Source of the DNA: Agelaius tricolor
Taxonomy: Eukaryota > Chordata > Aves > Passeriformes > Icteridae
Assembly (NCBI GenBank): GCA_023055355.1
Contig: JALJCS010000037.1
Location: 1,178,001 to 1,242,000 of the forward strand
Direction of reading: 5' to 3'
Length of the DNA: 64,000 nucleotides
Every line of letters starts with the position of its first letter. The stretch's first letter is position 1. Under the pieces are notes generated by a model, which was given only the letters and a program-made list of their open reading frames with translations, did no database searches and was not told the origin of the DNA. Both the position numbers and the translations under genes were made by a program. Positions 1 to 11,335 of this stretch are shown piece after piece.

Positions 1-1160
1 ATTAGAGTTTTTGATTTCAGAGGTTTTAACATTTGAACTCTCTGAGGCTTCCCTCTGTGCTCTGATGGGATGGATGGGAAGACTGGACTCAAAATGCCAA
101 AATGCAGCAAATCAGACTGATAGCTGATTCTTCTGGTTCAGTCTGTAGCTGATAACAGAGCAGTATTTGAAGGGCCAACAAATGTAAATATAATGTTCGA
201 ATTATTTCAGATAAATTTGAGAATATTCCGGTGTTTTCAAAGCACGTGCCATGCTATGGCCTGGGAGGTCTGTGCTGCTCTCCAGCTTTGCCAAATTCAT
301 CTGGTTAACCTGGACCTTTCCAGTTCCTCTCCCTGTTTTTAGTATCACATCAACGGAGGGGTCTTGGTGCTCTGAAATCTTTCCAAGAGAGACAAGGAGT
401 CTACAACACTTCTGGCATGGGTGTGATTATAAAGCAGTAGAGGGGAAAATGGGTCTATAAAACAGTGGTCCAGATCATCTGCAAGTGCAAATGGGTTTGG
501 CTCTGTTGAGATCAGTGGAGCAATGTCAATTTACAGCTTCTGAGGCTCCTGCTTAGTCTGCAGACCTGGGGCACAGCAGCTGCAACACCTGGACTGAAAT
601 CCTGAAGGAATAGGTTTCAGAGGAAGCTCTGGCTTGTTATGGTGGAGGCAGAAGGAAAGATTTTCTTGAGTTTTATTTGGTTGAAGGAAGAAAGAGTGGG
701 ATTAAGTGTCTGTTTGAAGGGCAGGAGGACTGGGCAGAAACAAATCCTTTGGAGGGGCTCTGCACCAGACCCCTCTCCTGGTCCCTTCCTTGTTGTCCAG
801 CATTGTCTGTAACTGCTGGTTGAGGCTTTTTCTCTTTCAAATGCATCCTTTGCTTCTCGTTTTACAAAGTGAGAGGGGTTGCTTTAAGGAAAAAAAAAAA
901 GTTCCAGATTATAAATGCATCCTATTAGGGTTTCTTTTTCTTTCCTTCCAGACAAAAGCATTTCTGCTTCCAAGCTTGACAGACCTCCCGACCCTGCTGA
1001 TGTGGGTGGATGGCTCTGCATGTTCTGAATCATTTGCTTCCTTTTCAAGTGTTACTTTCCCCTTATTTCAATTACCCTTCCTCTGTAATTACAGGGGCTG
1101 CTCCAGCGAGCAGAGCAGAGCGCTGTGGAGCTGACAGCCCAGCTAGCAGCAGAGCGGGCT
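1..1160. other. unique non-coding sequence
   Basis: No repeat family, RNA gene or credible exon is visible. The longest open frames (69 and 114 codons) have no recognisable domain and no codon bias. A short A run lies near 890-900. The 3' end runs directly into the 26-bp minisatellite. Confidence 0.6.
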
Positions 1161-1798
1161 GCCCGTGCAATCCCCATCCTGATCCTGCCCATGCAATCCA
1201 CATCCTGATCCTCCCTGTGCAATTCCTATCCTTGTCCTACCTGTGCAATCCCTATCCTGATCCTGCCCGTGCAATCCCCATCCTCGTCCTGCCTGTGCAA
1301 TCCCCATCCTCGTCCTGCCTGTGCAATCCCCATCCTTGTCCTGCCTGTGCAATCCCCATCCTTGTCCTGCCCATGCAATCCTAAACCTGATCCTGCCTGT
1401 GCAATCCCCATCCTCATCCTGCCCGTGCAATCCCCATCCTGATCCTGCCTGTGCAATCCCCATCCTTGTCCTGCCCGTGCAATCCCCATCCTGATCCTAC
1501 CTGTGCAATCCACATCCTGGTCCTGCCCGTGCAATCCCCATCCTTGTCCTACCTGTGCAATCCCCATCCTTATCCTGTCCATGCAATTCCCATCCTTGTC
1601 CTGCCTGTGCAATCCCCATCCTGATCCTCCCTGTGCAATTCCTATCCTTGTCCTACCCATGCAATCCCCATCCTCATCCTGCCCATGCCATCCCCATCCT
1701 GATCCTGCCCGTGCAATCCCCATCTTGATCCTGCCCATGCATTGCCCATCCTCGTCCTGCCTGTGCAATCCCCATCCTGATCTTGCCCATGCAATCCA
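1161..1798. repeat. 26-bp minisatellite, about 24 copies
   Basis: A pyrimidine-rich 26-bp unit, typified by GTGCAATCCCCATCCTGATC plus CTGCCC, repeats head to tail. Anchor bases TGCAATCC recur every 26 bp (for example 1166 and 1192). Copies differ by substitutions such as TGATC/TTGTC/TCGTC but almost no indels. Because the unit lacks stop codons in several frames, long artificial open frames appear on both strands, including 201 codons on minus with a 26-residue protein period (three units = 78 bp). I treat these as by-products of the repeat, not genes. The array is interrupted at its 3' end by an LTR and resumes at 2427. Confidence 0.93.
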
Positions 1799-2426
1799 TC
1801 TCAGGGCTTTAGCTGCCCACAGTGACCCCAAGATGTGTTAAAAGTCTCTTTTCCCAGCCCAGCAGTCAAAGAAGGAGTCAGGGCTCTTCATTCCTCACTC
1901 TCAAGGTTGTTCATTGTTTCTTATCTATAAAATTCTTTCTCCTGTCCAGCTGAGGTCCATCCAGCAGGACAGACAGAGGCACTGTGCCTGCCCCCAGGGC
2001 AGGGTTATGTCTTTATACTAAAAACTACCTGTACAATGTTTACCATAACTTTCCAATACCCATCACCTGTGTTAGACACTGAGCTTCTACTCTAAACCAA
2101 TCTAAAAGTGCCACCATCACAGCAGAAGATGGAGGCCAAGAAGAAGAAGGAGAAAGGCTGGACATGCCCTGATTCCTCCATCTTGCCCCCTGAACTCCCA
2201 TGCTAAAAAACGCCAAAAAATCAATTTTTCACCCTGTGATCAATTCACTATCATTCTACTTAAACTGTCGTGGCTTGTAATTCTTCATCTAAGGTTGATA
2301 ATTGTTTTTTCCAAGGGCTAAATCAAAGGCACAGGGGTCTTGGGCTCTGTGCCAGGGTCTCTGAGCCCCCCTGGGCAGGGGCTCCAGTCCTGCAGGGCAG
2401 CCAGAGGAATTTCCTGGGTTCTGACA
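1799..2426 (-). mobile_element. solo LTR of an endogenous retrovirus, inserted in the minisatellite
   Basis: Read on the minus strand the element begins TGTCAGAACC at 2426 and ends at 1799. It resembles a passerine ERV LTR by its TATA-like TATAAAGACA and a downstream ATAGATAAG/ACAATGAACA polyadenylation-like zone. The hexamer AATCCA flanks it exactly, at 1793-1798 and 2427-2432, which is a 6-bp target-site duplication. The last bases on the minus strand are GAGA where LTRs normally end in CA, so one terminal base appears mutated. No internal gag-pol-env sequence is attached, so this is a solo LTR. Family assignment is from memory. Confidence 0.8.
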
Positions 2427-2475
2427 AATCCACATCCCCATCTTGCGCATGCAATCCACATCCTTCTCTTGCTCA
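2427..2475. repeat. displaced remnant of the 26-bp minisatellite
   Basis: Contains AATCCACATCCCCATCTTGC followed by GCATGCAATCCACATCC, nearly two diverged copies of the 26-bp unit. It lies immediately beyond the LTR target-site duplication, showing that the LTR split the end of the array. Confidence 0.85.
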
Positions 2476-2715
2476 GGCACTGGGCAGAGTGGATGTTTAA
2501 CAGCACAGGAGGAATTGTTGGGGGATATTGAGCCTCCAGTGCTTTGCAGAGGGTTCAGTGCCCAGCCCTTCAGTGGGATGAGCTGTGGGTAATTGCTCTG
2601 CCTGCTCCTGCAAGAGTTATAAACCAGAGGTGCAGGGATCACCTCCCTTCATTCCCGCTGAGTGATTGCCTTGGTGACAGCAGGAGGCAATGGAGCTTGG
2701 TCCCACACCTATTTG

Positions 2716-3108
2716 TGTCATCACTCTGGGCCCCTGGATTAATAATTATTGATATTAATAATTATTAATCAATAATTATTAGTATTGATTTTATGACTTA
2801 CAGAAGGTTGATTAATTTCTTTATTATTATATCTATTATTATTAAGAAACCTGTTGCTTTTATAGACAGTTATGATATACCTGGACCTAATTAGTCCTCC
2901 AATCCAAACACCATCACTATTGGTTAATTAAGAAACCACCCTTTGATAAACAAATCTCCATAACACATTCCAGGTGTTCACAATACCAGGTGCAGCAGGT
3001 TAAGATAAGAATTGTTTTTATTCTTTTCTCTGATCTTCTCACAGACTTTTCCCCAGGACAATGCCTGGGAAAGTTGTTTCTCTCTGTGGCCAGAGAGCTG
3101 CTGCCACA
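2716..3108 (-). mobile_element. solo LTR (TGTGGCAGC family, copy A)
   Basis: On the minus strand it starts TGTGGCAGCAGCTCTCTGGC at 3108 and ends at 2716. A perfect 6-bp target-site duplication TATTTG lies at 2710-2715 and 3109-3114. It carries a TATAAAAGCAAC box and an AATAAAGAAAT polyadenylation signal in the expected order. A related copy lies at 41535-41901, sharing the blocks around AAGAAACCACCCTTTG, CTCCATAACACATTCCA and AGATAAGAATTGTTTT. The 2740-2840 part is unusually rich in TAATAATTATT palindromes. No internal retroviral sequence is present. Confidence 0.82.
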
Positions 3109-3304
3109 TATTTGAGCTCTGGGGGGGTCTTTTAAGGAAATTTTAAAGGGATCATTTTAATCCCCAAAAGGTATGACCAGCTCTGATGTGAGAAGGTCAG
3201 GGACAAAAAGTCATGGTCTGGTTGGGCTGCTGAGGATGACAGGTAGAGGGAGAACTGCTCTGAGGCCAGGGATGAATCTGCTTCCAATTCAGTTTGTGGT
3301 TTCT

Positions 3305-3658
3305 AGAAAACAAACAAACAAAACAAATACCTAAAATAACAAACCAAAAACAAACAAACAAAACTCCCGCAAAACAAAAGCAAACAAAATTAACCCAAAC
3401 AAAACAAAATCAAAAAGCCACCAAAACCCCCCAGAAAAACAAAACAGAACAATCCCCCCAGAACGTCAAAATGAAAACCAAATACCTAAAAAAAAAAAAC
3501 AACCAAAACCCCCAAGCCAAAACAATACCCCCCCGAAAAGCCTTCAAAACCAGAACCAAACAAAACCTCCAAACCAAAGCAAAAAAAAAAACAAAAAACA
3601 AAACAAAAGCACCACCAGACAAAAAACTCCACCAAACAAAAACCCCCAACACCTCGAC
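3305..3658. repeat. A/C-rich low-complexity tract (CAAA/CAAAA-like)
   Basis: About 350 bp made mainly of A and C on the plus strand with very few T. It has CAAACAAACAAAACAAA cores and poly-A and poly-C runs. The 123-codon open frame over it is all K, T, Q, N and P and is an artefact of composition. Confidence 0.9.
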
Positions 3659-4448
3659 TTTTTAAATTCTGATTTTCATCTCATTCAGTACCAAATTTAA
3701 ATGGTGGGTTTCATACAGGAATTCTGCAAAGTGGCTCATTTTTGTTGAATATCAAGCTTTATTCAAAAGAGACACAGAGTTTCAGCTTCTGTGTTACAAG
3801 TCAAGTTTCCAGAAAAGCTCTGCTCTATCTATTCTAAGAAAATGCTTTATTAGGTAGTTTTCCAAAAGTTAATATTATTTCTGAGGCTTCTTCCTGACTT
3901 CTATCCCTGTAAAATCTCCTTTCACTGAATATCCCATCCATACACTCTGCTAATAATGTGATGCCTATTATTAGCACATGGGGATATTGGAAAAGTATCT
4001 ATTCAAAAGGTCCTAAAACCTATCCCCAAATAAAGAGGAGCTGCAGCAGCTCAGAAAAGGCCCAACTGATTGGTGTTAATTGTAGAGGATGGGATTTTTT
4101 TTAAAGCCAACTAATTGCACTTTTCAAATTTAATCTTATATTGAAATTCTAGGAGGCAACAGCCTGGAGAGAGGGTGTCAAAAGCTTTCCTAGCAGCAAT
4201 TCAGGGTCCTGCAGGAGGGGCTGGGGTTGCTGCTGCTGCTGCTCTGTGTGCTTGGCACAGGCACCTGTTGGTTATTCACAAACACAACATCACCCCTTGC
4301 ATTATTTCAGCTTTCTATGAGACGTGAAGCTGCTGGGCTTGAGTGGCTGGGCAGTACCAGAGGATAAAAACACAAGATTATTTATTCTCTTGATTGATTT
4401 AGGGAATTAAAGGTGTAGCAAATAACTTTGGGTTGTACCAAAAGTGAT
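3659..4448. other. unique AT-rich sequence
   Basis: No gene or repeat family recognised. A short GCTGCT run occurs near 4230. Confidence 0.5.
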
Positions 4449-4555
4449 TGATTTTTTTTTTTTTTTTTTTGTGATTTTTTCTTTTTTGTGATTTTTTTGT
4501 TTGGTTGTTTGTTTTGGGTGTGGGTTGATTTTTTTTGTTGTTTTTTTTTTCTTCT
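4449..4555. repeat. T/G-rich low-complexity tract
   Basis: Long T runs broken by G (TTTTTTGTGATTTTTT, TTTGTTTGGTTGTTTG). Its composition is the complement of the A/C tract 0.8 kb upstream. A second poly-T run lies at 4719-4735. Confidence 0.88.
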
Positions 4556-4739
4556 GCTACCTATGTGCACAACTTTCTGCTTGGTTCTGCTGTCCCCGTG
4601 CTCAGACAGCAGGTAAAGGAGAGATCTTGGCAAGATAAAATTGTAGGAGGAAGGGTAGAAGAGAAAAGGAGCAGGGCAAGCAAGAAGAAAAACAGAACAG
4701 CCAGATGAGTTTGGGTCCGTTTTTTTTTTTTTTTCCAGC

Positions 4740-6890
4740 ACTCAAAGATTTCTGAGCAAAATTAGAAGTGGTGAGGGAGATTGTTCCACTCTGGAGTAGG
4801 TAAGATTCATTTTTATTTGACTTTTATAGGAGCTGCCTTAAGAGTAAAAGAACAGCATCATCTCAGACATTTGTACACAGCTAATCAAGGGGACAAGGGA
4901 AGGCACAGCTTCCCCACCCCAGAGGAAATGCCATAATGGAAATGCCATAATCTGGTGGGTCCTCAGAGGCATGGGACCGACTATTGTTGTTTTTATATTT
5001 CTATACATATTTTTATTTTTGGGTGCAGCAACAGAGTCAAAATTTTAAGTCAGTGCTTAAAATCTCCTTTGACCTTTCAAAGTGTACCTGGGAGCCAAAG
5101 ATGTGCACAGGAAAGAAACTTTAAATTACAGCCATGGCTCAGACCCCTAAAAGGGTCTGGCAGCTGCAGGAAGCAAAGGCAAATAATACTCAGGATTCTC
5201 AGAAATGGCCCTGGATCTTCAGACCTTCCTGCAAGCTGAAATTCTTCTTTTAATTCAGTATAAACAGATTAGGTCCAAGCCAGCCCAGCACCAACCTGGA
5301 AGGAAAAGGAAGATTGATTTATCTTCAGTTGTTTTCTTCTTTCAAAACCTGAAGGCTCATGCATTGGCAGAGTTATATCTGCAAAAGGATCAAAAAATTT
5401 TCCTCATATTTCCCTTATTCAGAGAAACTTTGGGTTGTGGCAGGAGTGAAATCTCCTGTGAAGAATGGAGATTTCTTCAATTGCTAGGCTGTGATGGGAG
5501 GGGAAAGTGATTTCCATGATTTTCTGAGAGCAGAGGAGCTCCTCTCATTTGACACTCACTGAGGGGGGGTAGGAGAGGGCACTTGCCTGGGGAAAGGGTC
5601 AATAGTCTGAGGTCTGCAATATTTTGGCTCATTTAAGGATTTTGGAAAAAGCCCAACTTGTGAGCGGCTGGGACAAAGGCAGAGCAGCTCTCTGTGTCTG
5701 CCATGGGGAAACTGCTGGTGTCAAGCACAGCTTTTCTTCTCACCCTGGCCAGGCAGAGGGTTGGTCCTACCAGCACAAAATTATGGAACAATTTAGAGTT
5801 GTCCCTGTATTTCAGTTTCTCTCCAACTCTACTGCACGCAGGGTTTTCATTTTTCTGAGCAGTCCGACCCTGCCCTGGCTCAGTCCCACCCTGAGGATTT
5901 TCCAGCTTCACCTGACCCTGAGAAACAGCAAATGGGCTGCAGGCTTGATATGGCTGCTCTTTTTGAGCCTTCCCTCATTCCTGCTGCTCTGTTCTGCCCT
6001 CCCTTGCCTCCTCAGCCTCCTGCTTTAGCTTTCTCTGGCTTTCACAGTTGTCACTCTTCAAAATCCAAGATAGGATTGAACTTAAACCTTGAGCTAACAG
6101 TGGAGTGCCAGGCTGGCATACATTTCTCTCCCAATTAGAATGGATGAAAAGCTTAGGGGGAATATTTAGTGGGTCTGTATGGCTGGAATTTACACCAGGA
6201 AATCTCTGTGCAGGTGCTCACCCCACGAATTGCCTTGGCTTTGCCTCACCTTTGCTCAAACAGCAGAAACTCATGAAATGCAAAGTCAGAGAGCTTTGAA
6301 TTCTAAGCCACATGGAATATTTGTTCTTCAACCAGGCAAAACTTTTATATAATCAGGGTTCAGATGCAGGTGTTTGCTGGATTATGTTCTCTTTGCTGTG
6401 CACACTGGTCTCTGTTCCTAGGGCAGGCAGATCAGAAAGTTTGCTGGCTGAGCAATTCAGAGAGTGCCTAAAACACATCAGAATTAAGAGACATTTTACT
6501 TCACTGCCATCCTCCAAATTTCCTCCACAGTGCAGTGTCACCAGGAAAAACAAAATAGACACATGAAGAACATGATAATCACTACAAAATTCATTCCTTT
6601 CTGGAAGGAAGAATGTCCCCTGCACGTGCACACACTTGCACGTATTTGTAGATCACCTGTCGTGTGTTTTGGGGCTTCCACTCACTGCTTTGCCCTTCTT
6701 CCCCAAGTCTGGGTTTTCCAGTACAATAAGAGCCACCAAAATTACCTTCTGCAGCTGGAACATGCAGGTTCAGAGATATAGAAAAATAACCCTAAGAGCT
6801 GCCAAAAGATTTATTTTTCTTTTTTACTTTTGGAAGCTTTGCCCTGGCAAATCAGTTCACTGTGTACCAAAGATTATTAGGGCATCTTAT
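4740..6890. other. unique sequence, no feature seen
   Basis: Open frames up to 134 codons occur at 5624-6028, but none shows a domain, signal or splice context I can support. No CR1 or LTR blocks are present. Confidence 0.5.
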
Positions 6891-6894
6891 TTAA

Positions 6895-7125
6895 AACTTA
6901 TGATCTAATTAGTGGCTTTAATGGTAGTTAATTACACAGAGAGCAACAAAGCAGTTATATTTCCTACCAGGCTTCTTCTAAGTCAAGGTGCAGGTACTTA
7001 TCTAGGGCCATAAAGGAGAGTGGCTACCACACTTAACATCTAATTATACAAAATTGTCCACAGTAATTATGAGCAATGTGATTTTATTTATCTGGCTTAA
7101 TTACTGGGGCTATGCACAGGCTGTG
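6895..7125. promoter_or_regulatory. candidate enhancer: cluster of TAATTA cores
   Basis: Five homeodomain-type cores lie within about 200 bp: CTAATTAGTG (about 6905), GTTAATTACA (about 6927), CTAATTATAC (about 7041), GTAATTATGA (about 7064) and CTTAATTACTG (about 7097). The segment is free of recognised repeats. Homeodomain factors bind TAATTA; that this segment is an enhancer is inference from the clustering alone. Confidence 0.25.
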
Positions 7126-9122
7126 ACCTGGCACGGTGACAGGGAGGACAGAGAGAGGGAAAAGTGCCCTCCCCCAAGTGAACACTGTGGTGGAACTGCA
7201 TCCCCCTGATCATCCTGAGCACAGAGACAGGCCCTGCTCACAGCCCAGCAGGGATGCTGAAGGTCTGGGGACCCTCTGTGGTGCCAGGGATTCACAGGAG
7301 CCATGGGTACACACACCATGGACAAGGGAGGGCCTTTGCTGAGCCCCACGAGATGCTCAGGGTTGGTTTTCTCTCACCACAAGGAAGCCACTGTTAGCAG
7401 CAGGGATTAAAAGGACAATTCTTGCTCTTATTCAGCAGAAGGAACATTCTATTCCCACCATCCACATCTTAAATCTTTCCCAGGTATCATTTGTTGCTAA
7501 ATACGCTCTAGAAAATTTCAGGGGACCTCCAAAAACTCAGCGTCTGGAAAATCACTTTTCACTCTCAGAGAGAAGCAGAACAAGTGTTCTGGCTGACTTT
7601 AGACTATTCTTGCTCATCTCCTTAACTTTTAACTGGTGTGTGCATGGACACAAACCCAGGTACAGCTTAACCCTCCCCAGTGTCATGACAGAAATCTGCC
7701 CTGTATTGGGATCAATCTCCATTATCCAAATTGTTATACAAATAATCATACAAATCCCAACAGAATGAGTAACCACAGTGCTTGAACCCACAAATACAAG
7801 AGCAGGTCATGATGAGTATGAGTGAAATGTGGTTCCTTGGATTTGTCCTTTACCCCATTGGACCAGATGGAAATTTGTTAGTGAGAGATGTGTTAGTGCT
7901 GTCCAACAATCCAGGCAGCCTGTTACACTTCTTGTGACAATAAAAGTAATGAGTGCTTAAATGGGAGGCTGAGACATTCTTCAGTTTATATCAGTATCTT
8001 CTGTTGCCCAATCTCTGTCCTCTCATTAATTAATTACCCCTGATGAAAGGGGTACCGTTGGGTTGTAAAGTTTAAAGTGATAGATATGATTTACATGGCA
8101 GAGAGACAGCTGGCCCTGTGCCCACAGCCTTGAAAAACAGCATTTTCAAATACTTTCACTTCATAAAATTGCAGGCAGCCGCATGTACAGCTCTGCTTCT
8201 CAACTCATCCCCCCAGGACATTTCCATGTTATAGCAAATCACTTGTTCAGTGGCTCACTAAGATTTTGAATTAGTAGTAAATACATTTTGACCTTATTTT
8301 TCTCCTGATAATTGCTCTATTTATAGAGAAGTCACTTGTTGTCATGCTAATTTTTTCCATTTGAGAATTAGATTGGCTCCATCAGAAATAATGTGTGGTA
8401 TACCCCATTTTAAAAAAAGAAAAAAGGCAAAAAAAGGAAGCTGTCTCCTTTAAGAGTGCGTTTGCTCTTGTTCCATTTTTAATGAAAGCTAGAAAAAATA
8501 CTCATTGTTGAAAAAAGCCATGATAACTTTCACTGACAAGTTAGGTCATTCTCTTTCTTTAGATATCAGTTCCCTGTGTTTTATGCCTTTGTTTTCCATA
8601 AAGTATTTGAACATCCGCTTAGAGAGGAACAGCCTGTCATAGCGAGATGTTTTATAGCCCTCACATAACATTTCAAAATATCTGTGGCCAGATTTAAAAA
8701 ACAGCCCAACTTTTTCAGCATTCAGGGCCAGAGTTCAGAGCTGGACAAGGACAAGATTTTTATTAATCCTTTCCAGAAATCCAACCACTAAGTCTACTTT
8801 ATTTCCTTCACTCCCTCCCTGAGCTCACAGCACAGGCGCACTTTGAGATGCCTGAGCGAGGAGTTCCCGACACACAGAGCACACCCACAGTGCCCTGCTC
8901 TCCTTTTCCATCACCTCAGCACACCCACCTGCACTCAGGGCACCTCTGCCCTGTGGCACTGAATCCTCCCCAGCCTGGTGGCCTCTGGAGGGAGGTCTGG
9001 CTGTTGGTGGCAGCCTGATGGCCTCAGCTGCTGTTTCTATTGACACAAATCCAGGTGGGATTTGTGCTGGGAGCCATCAAGTGGCTGAAGAGGGATGGAG
9101 GGACCTTTGATGTCCCCAGGGC
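7126..9122. other. unique sequence, partly CNE-like
   Basis: No coding or repeat signal is recognised. The 8220-8420 part is AT-rich and repeat-free, with motifs such as GATAATTGCTCTATTTATAG, and could be a conserved non-coding element. TTAATTAATTA occurs near 8026-8036. Confidence 0.4.
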
Positions 9123-9418
9123 TGCTCACCACCCGGATTTTTTAAGATTTTCTAAGCCTTCTGGTGTTTATATTCTTGTAACGAACTTTCTCACGCACTT
9201 TCTGTAAATAACTCATTGTTTTGCATTCTTTAATGGAGGAGGAGAAATTGGATGGGCTGTTGGTTTGTCCAGTGTCATTGGAGAGGTGGCACTGTCACCC
9301 TCCAACCCACTGTCACTTCTGGAAATCTATAAATGCTGGAGTCAGAAAATAAACTTCCCTTTTTACCTTGAGAGCAGCAGCATGTCCATGTCGTGTTATT
9401 TTGTGTCTAATAGTGACA
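9123..9418 (+). mobile_element. LTR, inverted partner of 15978-16268
   Basis: Shares almost its full length with the reverse complement of 15978-16268. Common blocks include AACTCATTGTTTTGCATTC, GTGTCATTGGAGAGGTGGCA and GTCAGAAAATAAACTTCCCT. The AATAAA polyadenylation signal near 9349 and TATAAATGCTGG just upstream give plus orientation. The 3' end TAGTGACA is intact at 9418. The 5' end is worn and no target-site duplication is visible. Only an LTR is present. Confidence 0.72.
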
Positions 9419-10359
9419 TCTCATCACAGGGAGGTGGCTCAGGCTGAGTCACAGCATGATTCGTGGTTCAGCACCACAGAGCAATTAACAGCAGGCAGTG
9501 AGGGCTCCAAACCTCTGCTAAAACCAGGGCTGTTTATCAATGTGTCAGCCTGGTGGCAGATTCAAGAAATCTAAATTTACCAGGCCACTGCTTCCCCCGT
9601 TCCTGGCTGCAGCTGGTGGATCTGCAGGACATGCTGTCCCAGCTGGGCATCTGGACCAGGCTGAGGAGGAGAACTGGTTGAATGGGACCAGCTCCAGAGT
9701 TCAGGGCAGGGGAGGGGTTTTTTTACACCACAGCTGCTTAATGACTTTTTCAATTGATTTCAGCAGTGCTGCTTTTCGATTACTGATTCCATCCTAGTCA
9801 CTGGGCAGAAAAATGGGTTTAGGAAAATTATAGACACGAAAGAGGGGTAAAAAAAAAATGCTCAAAAATTCAACAGCTTCCACAACGCAGTGACATTTGC
9901 CCAGATATTTTGTGCTGAATTGGGAAAAAGGAGAGAAATGGCAACTCCTCCCATCGCTCAGCCTGTGCAGGGAGGAGACGCACATGTACTTCTTTCCTTT
10001 CAAGCCCCAGTTCACCCATGCTCATTGACCTGCTCCTTGGTTTGGAACCAGCTGCAGAAAGCAGCTGTCATCCCCTGTTACTCTGCCAGCCCTATTCTTA
10101 CGGCAGCCATCAAATGCTGGCACTGACTGAAGGCAATTCAATTAGCTGTGACGGTCAAACAGAAACCGAGGGTCAATTGAAATCTCTTTTTTCCCTCCTC
10201 CTGACCATCTCCTCTCTATTTTCATCTTGAATATGGAGGTGAAGAAGTCCATCCCCATTTTGGAAGCTTTTGTGGGGTAAGGATGGGAGAAGGAGGGTGC
10301 TTACACAGGAGACTCTTACTACAGTGAGGAAAGCAGGAGAAAAGGAGGGGAATACACAG
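9419..10359. other. unique sequence between LTRs
   Basis: No gene, RNA or repeat family recognised. Short open frames have no support. Confidence 0.5.
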
Positions 10360-10365
10360 CAGGAT

Positions 10366-10742
10366 TGTCACAGACATCTTTTATGGAAAATCCTTTCCTT
10401 AGGTTTTTTCCTTCTGAGAGGCCTCAGGAACAAAATGTAACCAATGGTTATCTGCTGCTGTGGAATGCAACAGGTGCATCTGGGATTGGCTCATGTGGTT
10501 GTTTGTAATTAATGGACAATCACAGCCCAACTGGCTCAGACAGAGAGCCCAAGCCACAAACCTTTGTTATCATTCTTTGCTATTCTATTCTTTGCTAGCC
10601 TTCTGATGAAATCCTTCCTTCTATTCTTTTAGTATAATTTTAATATAATATATATCATAAAATAATAAATTAAACCTTCTGAAACATGGAGTCAGATCCT
10701 CGTCTCTTCCCTCATCCAAGAACCCCCGTGCACACGGTCACA
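10366..10742 (+). mobile_element. complete solo LTR (TGTCACAGACATC family)
   Basis: A 377-bp LTR starting TGTCACAGACATC and ending GGTCACA, flanked by the perfect 6-bp duplication CAGGAT at 10360-10365 and 10743-10748. A 6-bp duplication fits ERVK-type (class II) integrases. The U3 CAAT-like ATTGG/CCAATC motifs, the AT-rich ATATAATATATATCATAAAATAATAAATTAAA core and the AAACATGGAGTCAGATCCTC 3' part are typical of a passerine LTR family I recognise. No internal proviral sequence remains, so it formed by LTR-LTR recombination. A truncated inverted copy lies at 12499-12696. Confidence 0.9.
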
Positions 10743-10748
10743 CAGGAT

Positions 10749-11335
10749 GGGGTGAATGTTTCCTCAGTTCCTCAGCTCAACTCTTGTGCTGCCTCCTTAA
10801 GATGCAATGAGCTTGGGAAGTGGTGCCTTGTTGGATGGCTTGTGATGTGCTTTGGCTAAATTTGACAGAAAAGATGAAATCTCCCTCAGTTTTGCTGCTG
10901 CCAACCACAGCAGCCACTCCAGGCTTTTGTCAGACCCTTGGGCTCATTCCCAGCACAGCCAAAGGAAGGAGGGAAGGTGAGAGGAAGAGGAGGAAGATGA
11001 GGAGGTAAAAGCAAGAGCTGGGCCATGGCAGAGCTGCTTCCACAGCCCCTCTTTGCAGCCAGCCCCCACAGCTCCTCTCTGGTGTAGCAGTAAAACTAAA
11101 GGTCGAGCTGATAATCTTGATAAATATTTAATAGTTACTGGTTTCATGTCTCCTTTATTGCCACAGATTGAATGTCTGACACTGGTGACACGGGGAAGGG
11201 AGCACACACAACCTCACCTGGAGCAGGACATGGTTTGGGGACAGTCCCTTGGAGCCTGATGCCACCAGCTCAGCCCCCTCCATCCCCCTGCACAGCCTGG
11301 CTGGTGGTTGCTGGTTGGAATCTGAAATGCAGGGA
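10749..11335. other. unique sequence
   Basis: Nothing recognised. A short GGAAGAGGAGGAAGATGAGG purine stretch lies near 10980-11003. Confidence 0.5.

Noticed and set aside
1161..1798. CRISPR-like regular array
   Set aside because: The repeats are contiguous 26-bp units without unique spacers, and the genome is vertebrate.
1226..1831. 201-codon minus-strand open frame with 26-residue repeats
   Set aside because: It is the translation of the 26-bp minisatellite. Similar frames open on the other strand, and its 3' end crosses the LTR boundary.
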